A stretch of DNA of 64,000 nt from Porphyromonadaceae bacterium (GTDB taxonomy: Bacteria; Bacteroidota; Bacteroidia; Bacteroidales; Porphyromonadaceae). The stretch spans positions 109,872-173,871 of the forward strand of contig JAUMYQ010000002.1 in NCBI GenBank assembly GCA_030528555.1, given 5' to 3'. Each line of letters opens with the position of its first letter. Positions within the stretch are counted from its first letter, which is position 1. Shown here piece after piece: positions 16,745 to 25,872 of this stretch. A program made the position numbers and the translations under genes. A model generated the notes under the pieces. It was not told the DNA's origin. It made no database searches and worked only from the letters and a program-made list of their open reading frames with translations.

Positions 16745-19642
16745 ATGAGACAGATTTATCGCATGACGCTGCTTGCCCTTGTGCTCTTGCCAAGCTGGGT
16801 AGGCCTATGGGCGCAAAACGAACATGGCAACAATACGGGCAATAAAGAGCTGATCAAGGATGAGTTCTTCTATAACTTCAATGGTGATCAACCCAAAGAC
16901 TGGACCGTTGTTGGTAAGCCCACGATGTACACTGGGCGCGGTGGTTATAATGCTAGCACGGGTAATGCTGTAGGTATCGAGACGGCAGATGCTTTTGGTA
17001 GTCTTGAGCAGCTTATCAGTATGGCGAGCTTCAACACAGGGGATGAGTTTGAGGGCTTGCTGCATTACTATGTTGAGGATGGCTCAGCCGATGCTGGTGG
17101 GCTACGTCTCTGGATGCAGTGGCTCGATGATGTTGGGCGCGAACTAACTGCGCCCGAGGAGCGTAAGCTACTCAATAATGAGGAGCTTTGGTTCTCTCGC
17201 ATCAAGAGCTGGGGTACGCTGCGCTTCCGTACGCGTAAGCCTGAGGGAGCGACCAAGTTTCGCTTTGCGGTGCAGATCAATAAGCGAAGCAATGTGCGTA
17301 TTGATGACGTGAGTTTTGCTCAAGAGACGCAGCGCACACCCTTTGTGACCATCTTGCCACAAAATGTGCGTCCGCACTACCTAGAGATAGGGCAGAGGGC
17401 AGAGAATAAGTTTGTTGTTCAGACCTACCATCAGAGGGGGGCTCTCGATATAGAGCTGACCGAGGGCATTCCTTTTCGTACCGATAAAGGGAGCTTACCA
17501 TCTGGGACGGGGCTGACCGAGTTGACACTGATTTGCCAGCCAGTGGCTGCTGGTAAGGTGCCTCGTGGTCGCAAGCCTGCTGCACTGACCATCGGTGGGG
17601 GGCTTAGTGTGCCACTCTCGGTCTTTTCTATCGACCCAAACAATAGGCCTAGTCTCGCTGTGACGCCTAGTCCTATTGGGGACTTTACTTACATCCAGGG
17701 GGATGCCATCAGCCCACAGAGGGAACTACAGCTGGATTTTGAGAATATGATCGACAATGTACGTCTAGAGATCGTACCTGCAGGGCAGGGCTTCTTCTTG
17801 AGTAACACCTCGGTGATGTACTTCGAGCAGGCGCGCCCACCTCATATCCAGGAGGGAGTAAATGATACTAAGGTAAGGGTGAGCTTCCGTCGCCAAGAGG
17901 TTGGCGAGGTCAATGCCGAGTTGGTAATTACTTCACCTATGTTCGAGACCAAGCGCATACCTCTTAAGGGGATTGTACGCCCAGCGAGCGACTTGTGGAA
18001 GGAGACGTTCAAGGCCCTACGCCCAGCCCCTGCCGACCCTCGTCTGGCCAAGATGCAGGAGCGTGGCTACAATTGGTTCGATCAAGGTCTGTGGCAGCTC
18101 TGGAGTGCAGCCGTTTGGGAGAAAGATAGTCAAGAAGTATTCTTCTACAACGAAGCCTCTACGCTGGTCTATGCTGGTGGGTTTTCTCAGGGGCTTATTT
18201 ATAATGAGGACTTCCCTAGTGGGATAGCCTCCGTTCGAGTTAAGGGTGGTAGCTACGCATCCGATGGTGCATTGCTTGCTCTAGAGGTGAGCCACGATCA
18301 TGGGGGCACATGGCACCGTCCGTCAGAGCCCAAGAAGGTTAGTGAGGGTAAGTTTGTGACTTTTGAGGTGAACACGCATCAGCCAACACTCTTTCGCTTG
18401 GTTCGAACCAATGGTGGGGGCTTCGAGGGCTCATTTGCCGTCTCGGAGGTGATAGTTTCGCCATCGGAGGCTGCAGATCGCCTGGTGCATCAGACGCTTG
18501 TCGATTTGGTCGACTTCACTAGCGATAAGGCCCTGCCCCTCTATGCCCAGAGCTTCGATGGTCAGCTACATCACAGCCCTTTGGCTATCGAGGGTTGGCG
18601 CAACATTTCCTTTGCTGGCAATCGCCCATGGGTAAGCTATACGCAGAGCGGAGAGGACTCTGGCACCGGAGAGCCCGAGGAGGTCGCCAAGGTAACGCTC
18701 TACAAGGCTACGCCACAGAGCGAGCGTGAGTTGACGTCCTTCCTTGTTTCTCCACTCCTGGACTATACGGGAGCAAAGACCAAGGAGCTAACATTCCGTT
18801 TATATCGCCAAACTGCCATTGATGCAGATAAGTTTTTCATTTACCTCGGTGCTGTCAAGGATGGTAAGATAGCAGAGCTGCACGAGGTCCCATTCAAGCT
18901 CCTTGCGCCTAACCGAGACATTAAGGACCGTATTTGGTATGACTATCTCCTCAATCTTGCAGACTATAAGCTTGAGGGCATCGACCGCTTCGTGGTCATC
19001 TATGCCCTACAGTCTCCCGTGGGAGGTAACGAAACGAGTACGACTTATCTCATCGATGACTTCTCTTGGGGGCGTGAGGACAACCCTGTTATCACTGTAG
19101 ATCGTCCTATTATACCTTTCTATCAGATGTCTTTTGCCCCAGAACAGCTACAGGTGACTACGAAGCATGCCAAGGACGTTGTGCGTACCAGCCTTTTCGG
19201 AGTGGGACGTACACCGATGATATTCCAAGTGTCTCCAGCCACTCTCGCTCCCGATGGCGGTACGATGAGCGTCTCGATCGATAGGCAGAAGCTCAAGGAT
19301 CGTACTAAGGATCATGCTAGCCTGCTTTTCCTCTCTACACGAGGCGGAGCAAATGTCGAGGTGAAGCTTTTCGCTACTCCCAAGACGGAGAGAGAGCTAC
19401 AAGATACCAGTGTTGAGGAGGTGGGTGATGGCTCGGCTAATGCCTATGCTTACCGCTCTGCAGATATGATACATGTTGTGGCTCCTGGTCTTTTGTCCGT
19501 TGAGGCCTACGACCTCTTGGGTGTACAGGTGGCTCAGGCCTGGGGAGCTGATCGGCTGAGCTTTGCTTCAGCTGGCCGTGATGGTGCACTTATCTTGGTG
19601 CTGCGTTACGCAGATGGTAAGCGACAGACCATTAAGCTCTAG
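16745..19642 (+). CDS. Large exported protein, probable T9SS cargo of unknown function
   Basis: A 965-residue protein with a signal peptide (MRQIYRMTLLALVLLPSWVG ... WAQ). Residues ~35-200 resemble a jelly-roll, choice-of-anchor type module (FYNFNGDQPKDWTVVG, then FAVQINKRSNVRIDDVSFAQ). Several further beta-rich modules follow, including a second such module near 620-780 ending STTYLIDDFSWGRED. The last ~65 residues (from NAYAYRSADMIHVV to KRQTIKL) look like a divergent T9SS C-terminal domain: AYDLLGVQV corresponds to the usual LYD..G..V strand, and the chain ends in a basic beta strand. I see no catalytic motif. The gene is monocistronic, with a terminator on each side. A surface-attached adhesin or scaffold is plausible, but this is inference. 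Confidence 0.75.
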   Translation: MRQIYRMTLLALVLLPSWVGLWAQNEHGNNTGNKELIKDEFFYNFNGDQPKDWTVVGKPTMYTGRGGYNASTGNAVGIETADAFGSLEQLISMASFNTGDEFEGLLHYYVEDGSADAGGLRLWMQWLDDVGRELTAPEERKLLNNEELWFSRIKSWGTLRFRTRKPEGATKFRFAVQINKRSNVRIDDVSFAQETQRTPFVTILPQNVRPHYLEIGQRAENKFVVQTYHQRGALDIELTEGIPFRTDKGSLPSGTGLTELTLICQPVAAGKVPRGRKPAALTIGGGLSVPLSVFSIDPNNRPSLAVTPSPIGDFTYIQGDAISPQRELQLDFENMIDNVRLEIVPAGQGFFLSNTSVMYFEQARPPHIQEGVNDTKVRVSFRRQEVGEVNAELVITSPMFETKRIPLKGIVRPASDLWKETFKALRPAPADPRLAKMQERGYNWFDQGLWQLWSAAVWEKDSQEVFFYNEASTLVYAGGFSQGLIYNEDFPSGIASVRVKGGSYASDGALLALEVSHDHGGTWHRPSEPKKVSEGKFVTFEVNTHQPTLFRLVRTNGGGFEGSFAVSEVIVSPSEAADRLVHQTLVDLVDFTSDKALPLYAQSFDGQLHHSPLAIEGWRNISFAGNRPWVSYTQSGEDSGTGEPEEVAKVTLYKATPQSERELTSFLVSPLLDYTGAKTKELTFRLYRQTAIDADKFFIYLGAVKDGKIAELHEVPFKLLAPNRDIKDRIWYDYLLNLADYKLEGIDRFVVIYALQSPVGGNETSTTYLIDDFSWGREDNPVITVDRPIIPFYQMSFAPEQLQVTTKHAKDVVRTSLFGVGRTPMIFQVSPATLAPDGGTMSVSIDRQKLKDRTKDHASLLFLSTRGGANVEVKLFATPKTERELQDTSVEEVGDGSANAYAYRSADMIHVVAPGLLSVEAYDLLGVQVAQAWGADRLSFASAGRDGALILVLRYADGKRQTIKL

Positions 19643-19715
19643 GAGTTCTCTTGTAGAGCCACTAGATAAATTGGGGCTTACATTGAAGCTTTATAATTAG
19701 CTTATTTAGAAGAAT

Positions 19716-19771
19716 AGCGGAGGCATAGGGATGCTCATATTGGAGCCCCCCTATGCCTCCGTTACTTTTTT
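19716..19771 (+). terminator. Rho-independent terminator of the 965-residue protein gene
   Basis: A 13-bp stem (CGGAGGCATAGGG and CCCTATGCCTCCG) is followed by TTACTTTTTT. Confidence 0.88.
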
Positions 19772-19985
19772 ACGAAAGACAGCTCTCTAAGAAGAGTGAT
19801 TGACTAAGAGTCTCTATCCTTAAATCTTATTGCGTAAGCCTTGCCCTTGATGTAGATTGCTTCAAGGTTGCACGGTTTGCGCCCAAAGAGGCGAACCCGT
19901 CGTCCATCACTATTTGTCCCAAGATGCCGAAGAAAAGTTGGTTTCTTCGGCAGGAAAAATTGAGTTCATGTGGGAGAAAACTTCA

Positions 19986-20067
19986 AATTCAATCACGATT
20001 TATATAAATCACGATTGGATTTGTACAAATCGTGGTTGAATTTGTACAAACCAAGTCACGATTTGAA
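19986..20067. repeat. Tandem array of 21 bp units (copy 2)
   Basis: Units ATTTATATAAATCACGATTG, ATTTGTACAAATCGTGGTTG and ATTTGTACAAACCAAGTCAC follow each other at a 21-bp period, flanked by partial units. The core GATTTGTACAAATC is palindromic. The units closely resemble those at 6441-6563. There are no spacers, so it is not a CRISPR. Confidence 0.78.
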
Positions 20068-20093
20068 CTTTTCATCTGGATAAGCATAAGTTT

Positions 20094-20133
20094 AGCCCCT
20101 AGGGAAAGACTTTTTTGTCCTAACCTAGGGGCT
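20094..20133 (-). terminator. Hairpin downstream of the minus-strand DUF3078 operon
   Basis: AGCCCCTAGG and CCTAGGGGCT form a 10-bp stem around a T-rich loop. It lies 36 nt after the stop codon at 20169. The T tract after the stem is weak on the minus strand, so terminator function is probable but not certain. Confidence 0.55.
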
Positions 20134-20168
20134 TTGTTCTTTGGAGGGGTAGTGTGGCCGATGTGATG

Positions 20169-20366
20169 TTATTTGCGTCTGCCTCCTGCGTTTTTGTTGA
20201 AGAAATAGGCAAGCCCAAGGAGATTGACGATGCCGAGGGCTGCGCCAAGGCCTACAACCATACGCTGAGCATCGTTGAGGAAGAACAGAGAGATGAGGGC
20301 CACCAGGATGATAATCACCCCAAGGGAGAGGAGGATCCGATTAATGTTTTTGATAAAGGACTTCAT
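20169..20366 (-). CDS. Small membrane protein with two transmembrane helices
   Basis: A 65-residue protein: a basic N-terminus (MKSFIKNINR), a helix of about 20 residues (ILLSLGVIIILVALISLFFL), a short NDAQRM turn, a second helix (about residues 37-56) and a basic tail (NKNAGGRRK). It lies 15 nt downstream of the DUF3078 gene on the same strand and just ahead of a hairpin, which supports a real cotranscribed gene. Topology with both ends cytoplasmic is predicted from the positive charges. I do not recognise the family. Similar short two-helix proteins in Bacteroidales are annotated as hypothetical. Confidence 0.7.
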   Translation of the reverse strand: MKSFIKNINRILLSLGVIIILVALISLFFLNDAQRMVVGLGAALGIVNLLGLAYFFNKNAGGRRK

Positions 20367-20381
20367 GTCAGTGAGTTTGTT

Positions 20382-21833
20382 TTAGAGTTTGTAGCTAAAT
20401 CCAAAGCTTAAGAGCTCGTTGTACTGAAGGTACTTATTCCATTTGTTGGATGGGCGAGCAGCATCGTCATAGCGTAGTTGTATGTTGATGCGCGTAGAGA
20501 GGTATCGGCCTATCTTCATGTCGAGCGTATTTTCCCACTCGGCCTCGATGTTGGAGTAGGAGGTGTTGAAGTAGAGCCTGCTCACCCAGCTAACGTTCAT
20601 ATTGATGTCCCACTGCATGCTGGCCTTGAGTGTCGAGCCAATGCGGTGGTAGTAGAGTTTGTCTGCCGTAAAGCCGTGGCGTGCCAGGTCGATATCTCGG
20701 CGCATGCTGCTGCGGTAAGTATAGGAGATAGGGGCCAGGTTCATCGCCAAGACGAGCTTGCGTTGATAGATCTTTTTGGATTTGTTCGTATAGTCAAACC
20801 GCATACCCAGCCCGACGTTGAAGGTCAGAGGGGCAAGGGGTGAAGACTGTATTTCGTTGGTATCGCCTTTGTAGGTAGTCAAGAGCTGGGAGCGCGCCTC
20901 CGCATCCAAGGTATAGTACCAGCCAGATATGGCTCTGAGACCGAAGTTGCTCCTTAGGCGTATTTGGTCGTCCGCTATGCGAAAGCCTCTGCCAGCCGAT
21001 TTGTCGCTCTTGTCCATGTCGTAGATGCTGAGCTTGTCCTCCAGCTCGTTTTTCCACTTGACCTTGCCTCGGAGATAGGTCATGGCGGCATAGGTGCGCA
21101 TGTAGAGGTTGAGGTTGGACGAGCCTCCTTTGTACCAGTTGTCCGATACATGGCTCTGGGAGAATTGGATGCTGCTCTCGAAACTAGGTATCCAATAGCG
21201 CTGGGATATTTGCTGGATGCGCATATTCTGTACTACCTGCTCCATGCTCTCGCCCTTGACTCGATGGGTATCGAGGCCACGCGGAGCGTTGGTTACTCCC
21301 GAGAGGGTGAGGCTTGATTGAGTAGCAGAGCTAGGGGGGAGGTAGTCGAAGAGGTCGAGGTGCCTCGCTCTAAGTTGTTGCTGCAGATATGTCCCAAGCT
21401 GTAGCTCGGTGCTTAATGCTTTAGGTATAAGCTCTTCGATGGGCCCCATAATAAGTAGGTTAGGGGGGAGGGAGCTTTTTAGGCGCATACTGTCTATAGA
21501 GATGCTCAGGCGCTGGGGCATCTCCCCGAGGCTAGAGCTCAGACGGAAGTCTAGCGCTAGTGGCATGAGTAGCTTGTATGTGCCAACGCTGGGGGCGGAG
21601 CAGCGTAGCTCGCTCATAAGGTATTCGACCAGGGGGGACGGTTGTCCCAGTCGGCCGGCTATCAGCCTCAGCAGTGTTGTGTCTGTGATGGGCTGTGGTC
21701 TGTAATAGCCTGTAGCTTGCTCCGCACGTAGCAAAAGGCTGTCTGCCCTGTGCTTAGCATCTTGCGCAGGTAGTCTGTAGGTGGCGAGCATCAGGCTCGC
21801 TATGACAAGGAGGTACCAATGACATCTTTTCAT
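20382..21833 (-). CDS. DUF3078-like outer-membrane protein
   Basis: A 483-residue exported protein with a signal peptide (hydrophobic residues ~7-19, then RLPAQ). The C-terminal ~270 residues are a run of amphipathic beta strands with aromatic ends (FESSIQFSQSHVSDNWYKGG, WYYTLDAEARSQLLTTYKG, LLSFGFSYKL at the end), which fits an outer-membrane barrel. The sequence SDNWYKGG is characteristic of DUF3078 as I recall it. The N-terminal ~200 residues are soluble, with short hydrophobic segments. The function of the family is not established. It is followed by the small two-helix membrane protein. A CAAAAATA match sits only 4 nt upstream of the ATG and is too close to be its promoter. Confidence 0.75.
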   Translation of the reverse strand: MKRCHWYLLVIASLMLATYRLPAQDAKHRADSLLLRAEQATGYYRPQPITDTTLLRLIAGRLGQPSPLVEYLMSELRCSAPSVGTYKLLMPLALDFRLSSSLGEMPQRLSISIDSMRLKSSLPPNLLIMGPIEELIPKALSTELQLGTYLQQQLRARHLDLFDYLPPSSATQSSLTLSGVTNAPRGLDTHRVKGESMEQVVQNMRIQQISQRYWIPSFESSIQFSQSHVSDNWYKGGSSNLNLYMRTYAAMTYLRGKVKWKNELEDKLSIYDMDKSDKSAGRGFRIADDQIRLRSNFGLRAISGWYYTLDAEARSQLLTTYKGDTNEIQSSPLAPLTFNVGLGMRFDYTNKSKKIYQRKLVLAMNLAPISYTYRSSMRRDIDLARHGFTADKLYYHRIGSTLKASMQWDINMNVSWVSRLYFNTSYSNIEAEWENTLDMKIGRYLSTRINIQLRYDDAARPSNKWNKYLQYNELLSFGFSYKL

Positions 21834-21974
21834 GCCACAAAAATACTTAATACCTCGATTTTCTTTAAGCTAAGGAGTTCGAAATAGGGATTGGGCTAGT
21901 ACTGTATTAAGACGTCTTTCGCCTAAGTCCGTATATTGAGCTATTGGTTTAGAGACCAGAGCACGAAGAATAGA

Positions 21975-22006
21975 GGAGGGGAGCTAGATTAATCTAGCTC
22001 CCCTCC
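21975..22006 (-). terminator. Perfect 32-bp palindrome after the lipoprotein gene
   Basis: The arms GGAGGGGAGCTAGATT and AATCTAGCTCCCCTCC are exact complements with no loop bases. It lies 22 nt past the stop codon of the minus-strand gene at 22029. The T tract after it is poor. The core GGGGAGCTAGAT recurs in the hairpin at 54698-54732. Confidence 0.6.
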
Positions 22007-22028
22007 CGAAAGAAGTCTATCTATAGAC

Positions 22029-22979
22029 CTATACCCGATGCTCAACTTCACGACTGAGGATAGTACCATCCTCGAGTATGAAGATGATGGTAAAGCGTGG
22101 ATAGTCTTTTGTTAGCGGATATATGTGGAAGTATCCATCGAATAGCCAGTCCAACACATCCATCCCCACGTCCGAGACGCGCACATCACGCCAGTACCAT
22201 TTGCTATAGTCCCGAGTGCGTGTTACCTCCTTGTAGTCTTGGTATCGTATGCTGAAGAGTGGAGAGATGTCCACGCCATTGTGAGCAATGCGCATGTGCC
22301 TTAGGTCGTAAGGCATTGGGGTACTTTGGTGGAGCGCCCAGTTGCCTGGCACTACTCCGTGTAGCCTCGTTAGGGAGTCGAAGCGCAAGCCTGCAATTCT
22401 GTCATTTCGGTAAGTGTAGTATTCATCAAGAAATTGCTCCTCGCCATACTTCAGCGTTAGAGGAATGTATGGCTTGTCGTGCCAATTCCTATACTTCATA
22501 GGAGTGTCTGTATTCATATCAGAGATTAGCGTTCTTCTGCCTAATACAATTCCTGTGGGCCTGCCATATCCCCAAATGATATATTTGCTTGTTTTGCGCC
22601 ATCCCTCATCCGCTCCAATCAGAGGGTTGTTGGGGTCTTGGTTGGCGTTAATTCTTTTGTAGAATTCGTCCCATCTGAGATAAGCTGCGTCTAGCCCGAT
22701 GTTGTCGCTAGGGTCGTCAGCTTCGGGCAGCGGGGGTAGAGCCGTGGCGTCAATCTCGAGCGGCTTCAGCCCTAAGCTTTCCAGCGCTAGCATATCTGCG
22801 GTAGGCAGCTTCTCGGTCTTTTTCTCCTCTTTTTGAGGTATATCCTTGTTCGGCTCTGTTACTATCGTAATCGGCTCTTGGTGCTGTACTGCTGGCTCTT
22901 CAGCCTTATTACATGCAGTCGGCCCAAAGCCCCACGCTGCTAAAATTCCTAGAATGATCTTAAACGTTTTCATAATCAT
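22029..22979 (-). CDS. Hypothetical lipoprotein
   Basis: A 316-residue protein of no family I recognise. The N-terminus has a signal peptide with a Cys after PTA (residue 23, TACNKAEEP), a loose match to a lipobox. A charged, Pro/Lys/Glu-rich linker follows (about residues 27-65), and then a globular part rich in Tyr, Trp and Arg (for example RDYSKWYWRDVRVSDVGMDV) with a beta-rich end (RFTIIFILEDGTILSREVEH). It begins 1 nt after the stop of the split C10 protease on the same strand, so it is likely cotranscribed and could be an inhibitor or partner of that protease. That link rests only on position. Confidence 0.65.
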   Translation of the reverse strand: MIMKTFKIILGILAAWGFGPTACNKAEEPAVQHQEPITIVTEPNKDIPQKEEKKTEKLPTADMLALESLGLKPLEIDATALPPLPEADDPSDNIGLDAAYLRWDEFYKRINANQDPNNPLIGADEGWRKTSKYIIWGYGRPTGIVLGRRTLISDMNTDTPMKYRNWHDKPYIPLTLKYGEEQFLDEYYTYRNDRIAGLRFDSLTRLHGVVPGNWALHQSTPMPYDLRHMRIAHNGVDISPLFSIRYQDYKEVTRTRDYSKWYWRDVRVSDVGMDVLDWLFDGYFHIYPLTKDYPRFTIIFILEDGTILSREVEHRV

Positions 22980-22980
22980 T

Positions 22981-24394
22981 TCATTTAGGTAAATATATTC
23001 TTTGAAACCCTTGAGGTTCTATCCCTGTGTATATTGTACAGCGCTCCGTATAGGCTTTTTTGTGAGGAATAGGATTGACTTTGGGTTCAAAATACTCAAG
23101 ATATTGATATTGTTGTTCACTATAAAAGACATTAGAAAGACAGTATCCTTGGTTTGATTTTTTGCCCCAACCCCAATTCCAATTGCAATGAACAAAATTA
23201 TAGATAATGGTATCTGATTGCCGTGTATACTGCATCTCTTTATATCCATCTAAAATCCAGATATGTCCAGCGGCTGCCCCTTTTCGAGAAGCTGTTATGA
23301 ACATAGGTCTGTTTTCATCTAGTTCATTCTTGACAATGTCTATGTCATACGGCTGATTTATGTAGTTTTTATAGCCAATGTTTAGCATAAACTTTTTAAC
23401 CTCAGTGTTATATGCTGATGTCTCTCGAGAACCCTTTTCATAGCCATATATACTCTTTATCTGATCCGCTACATACCTTGCTGCGTAGGCGATGAGCTTT
23501 CGATCTTCTCCTTCAAAGTAATCCATTTCTCTAAATCGTTTCCAAGGTATAATGCGATCTCCTAGTTTTTCAGGATACATATGATAAGCAATCATTTGCA
23601 TAATAGCAACAGCGTTACATCCAATGTATGCTGGCACTTTAACTGGATTGCCGTTTTGGTCAATAACCTCAACCTCATCTGCGAGATCATTGAGAGGTTC
23701 CCAAAGTGGCCAATTCGTTTTGAGAAGATTTTCTTTACCTCTAAGCATTTTACAATTTTCATTACGTTCAAAGCCGATCTGTATATTTGAAAGCTCGCGC
23801 ATTAGGGAATCTCTCCTTGGGTTGTGTATACATTCCCTAATGCTACGACATTTGTACGGACAGACAACTTCTAGTGGTAAATGAGGAATATTGCACTTTC
23901 CAAACGTACAAGTTCCAACGAAACCACAAGTTGGGCAGGTATACATAATCATATATCCATGGATGTGAGGCTCTAAGGTCTCACTATAAAATGCCTTGTC
24001 GAACCTGCCGTTGTCTGCGACATACAGCACCTCAGCTCCTGCTGTATTCTCAGAAACAATAGCGTACCCCTCGTTGTCGGAGAACTCTACCACTTTTAGG
24101 TTGGCATTTGATGCGGATGTGTTTCTATAGGTCGCTCTCGTTTGGTAGGGCAAACATCGATGCAACAGAGAGTGGTTTGGAACTCCTAAGCCCATCGGAA
24201 GAGCGCAGTACAGTCGCTACATCAAGAGCTATCTTTTGGATTTCGTCACCTGTTCGCTCATAGGCTGATGCTTCGCCTTGGGAGTGTTTGCCCTCAAAGT
24301 TTGACGCAGCTGCGAACTCAAGGTCAGATGAAGTCTGACACGAAAAAGAAACTAAAAGGCTTACTAGACCAAGCCATACGCTAATTGTCTTCAT
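22981..24394 (-). pseudogene. C10-family (streptopain-like) cysteine protease, split by a frameshift
   Basis: Two overlapping frames encode one protein. The first (24394-24125, 89 residues) has a lipoprotein signal (lipobox FSC, Cys19) and the start of a C10 proregion (DEIQKIALDVATVLRSSD). The second (open from 24195 to 22981) continues the proregion (LKVVEFSDNEGYAIVSEN) and carries the peptidase: Cys193 in AYIGCNAVAIMQMIAYHMYP, His311 in AAGHIWILDGY, and the Trp/Asn/Gly region CNWNWGWGKKSNQGY. A single-base shift between about 24125 and 24165 would join them. Seven Cys at 23830-23937 (CPTC, CTFGKC, CPYKC, C) sit in the proregion, which is unusual. Catalytic residues are intact, so the break could be a sequencing error, phase variation or recent decay. 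Confidence 0.8.
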
Positions 24395-24467
24395 CAGTCT
24401 AAAAATTTAGATTGGTTGTTCTTTTGTAATTTGCGACTCAGATTATCTGTATTTTGTGATCTATGGG

Positions 24468-24497
24468 CAAATTTAATTGATTTATCAAAATGTGCAA
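24468..24497 (-). promoter_or_regulatory. Candidate promoter of the C10 protease gene
   Basis: On the minus strand a TTG at 24497-24495 is followed after 19 nt by TAAATTTG at 24475-24468, matching the -33/-7 pattern. The leader would be about 65 nt. Confidence 0.5.
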
Positions 24498-24679
24498 GTG
24501 TATTTTCTGGATGTTTTGTCTGTTTGAGGTTCAGTCGTTAATAGGAATTGAAGTATAGAGCAAAGAATGCTCAGCAGTCTTAGGCTATTTTTCTTCTGGT
24601 ATTTCATGAGCTAAGGCATGATATTTATCTGTTTGTCTACATTTGTAATCCTATCCAACACTCTATGAGTGCTTTTGAT

Positions 24680-24687
24680 TACCTTTG
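24680..24687 (+). promoter_or_regulatory. Candidate -7 box (TACCTTTG) for nspC
   Basis: TACCTTTG followed by C is a full match to the extended -7 consensus. It would give a leader of about 20 nt before the TTG start. No -33 TTG lies at the usual spacing. Confidence 0.4.
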
Positions 24688-24713
24688 CTTCTACATATAA
24701 ATAAGCACTTGAT

Positions 24714-25853
24714 TTGACGACCAACCAACTTATCTCTCCCTGCTATGTGCTGGAGGAGGCTGCCTTGAGGCGCAATCTAAGCCTCATTCGTTCTGTAGCT
24801 GAGCGTGCAGGCGTGGAAATAATCCTCGCTTTCAAAGCCTATGCCCTATGGAAGACCTTCCCCATTATACGAGAATATGTTCGCCACAGCACTGCTAGTT
24901 CTATTTATGAAGCGCAGCTCGCCTATGAGGAGATGGGGGCTAAGGCGCACACCTTTAGCCCAGGCTATACTAAGGAAAATTTTGCCACCATGGCTCGCTA
25001 CAGTAGCCATATCACCTTTAACTCCCTCAGCCAAATAGAGCATCTGCGAGCGGAGATGAGACAGTATCCCGAGGTATCCTATGGGCTGCGTATTAATCCT
25101 GAGTATTCGGTGGTGGAGACCGACCTCTACAACCCCTGCGCACCAGGCTCTCGCTTTGGAGCCACCGCCAGTGAGCTCGGTAATAGCCTGCCAGAGGGTA
25201 TCGAGGGGCTTCACTTTCACGTTCTCTGCGAGGGAGATGCCGAGCATTTGGGTGAGGTACTTACCGTTATCGAGGAGCGATTTTCGGGGGCTCTTGCCTC
25301 GGCTAAGTGGCTCAATATGGGAGGTGGCCATCTGATGACTCGCAAGGATTATAATGTGGAGCTTCTAGTCTCCGTGCTTAAGGCTTTCGGCAAGAGACAT
25401 CCTCATCTTAAGCTTATCCTTGAGCCTGGCAGTGCTTTCGCCTGGCAAACAGGTTATTTGGAGAGCACCGTCATAGATGTCGTGGAGCACCATGGCATCA
25501 GTACGGCTATTGTAGACGTTTCGTTTACCTGTCACATGCCCGACTGCCTAGAGATGCCCTACAAGCCCGCCATCCGCGGAGCGCAAACTCTGGATGAGCC
25601 CGCCGGGGCGCACTGCTACCGGATCGGGGGCAATAGCTGCCTCAGTGGCGACTTCATTGGCTATTGGTCGTTCGCTGAGCCCCTGACCATCGGACAGCGC
25701 ATCATTTTTGAGGATATGCTGCACTATACTACGGTGAAGACCAATATGTTTAATGGTATCCCGCACCCCTCTATTGCCCTTAAACGGCTAGACGGCTCGC
25801 TCGAGCTGCTCCGAGCTTACACCTATGAGGACTATAAGCACCGAATGGATTAA
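24714..25853 (+). CDS. nspC: Carboxynorspermidine decarboxylase
   Basis: A 379-residue PLP enzyme of the fold III decarboxylases. It removes CO2 from carboxy(nor)spermidine to make norspermidine or spermidine, the alternative polyamine route of many gut and oral anaerobes. The PLP lysine is in IILAFKAYALW near residue 42, glycine-rich phosphate binding is in NMGGGHLMTRKDY, and the C-terminal active-site part has VDVSFTCHMPDCLEMPYKP and GGNSCLSGDFIGYW. The start is the TTG at 24714, because no ATG is available before the conserved SPCYVLEE segment. The partner dehydrogenase gene is not in the window. The stop lies 19 nt before ftsY. Confidence 0.93.
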   Translation: MTTNQLISPCYVLEEAALRRNLSLIRSVAERAGVEIILAFKAYALWKTFPIIREYVRHSTASSIYEAQLAYEEMGAKAHTFSPGYTKENFATMARYSSHITFNSLSQIEHLRAEMRQYPEVSYGLRINPEYSVVETDLYNPCAPGSRFGATASELGNSLPEGIEGLHFHVLCEGDAEHLGEVLTVIEERFSGALASAKWLNMGGGHLMTRKDYNVELLVSVLKAFGKRHPHLKLILEPGSAFAWQTGYLESTVIDVVEHHGISTAIVDVSFTCHMPDCLEMPYKPAIRGAQTLDEPAGAHCYRIGGNSCLSGDFIGYWSFAEPLTIGQRIIFEDMLHYTTVKTNMFNGIPHPSIALKRLDGSLELLRAYTYEDYKHRMD

Positions 25854-25872
25854 CTCAAAGAGAGACGAACCT

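Larger units (their letters stand above)
19772..20168. other. Convergent intergenic region
   Basis: No convincing gene. It contains the repeat array at 19986-20067 and a hairpin at 20094-20133. A 60-codon plus-strand ORF at 19857-20039 runs into the repeats and lacks any recognisable feature. Confidence 0.6.
24395..24713. other. AT-rich divergent intergenic region
   Basis: The region separates the minus-strand protease from plus-strand nspC. It is clearly richer in A and T than its surroundings and has no ORF of interest. It contains a promoter candidate for each neighbour. Confidence 0.6.

Noticed and set aside
19986-20067. Possible CRISPR array (second locus)
   Set aside because: Same reason: contiguous degenerate units without spacers.
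21838-21845. TAnnTTTG match upstream of the DUF3078 gene
   Set aside because: It is 4 nt from the ATG, so transcription would begin at or after the start codon.
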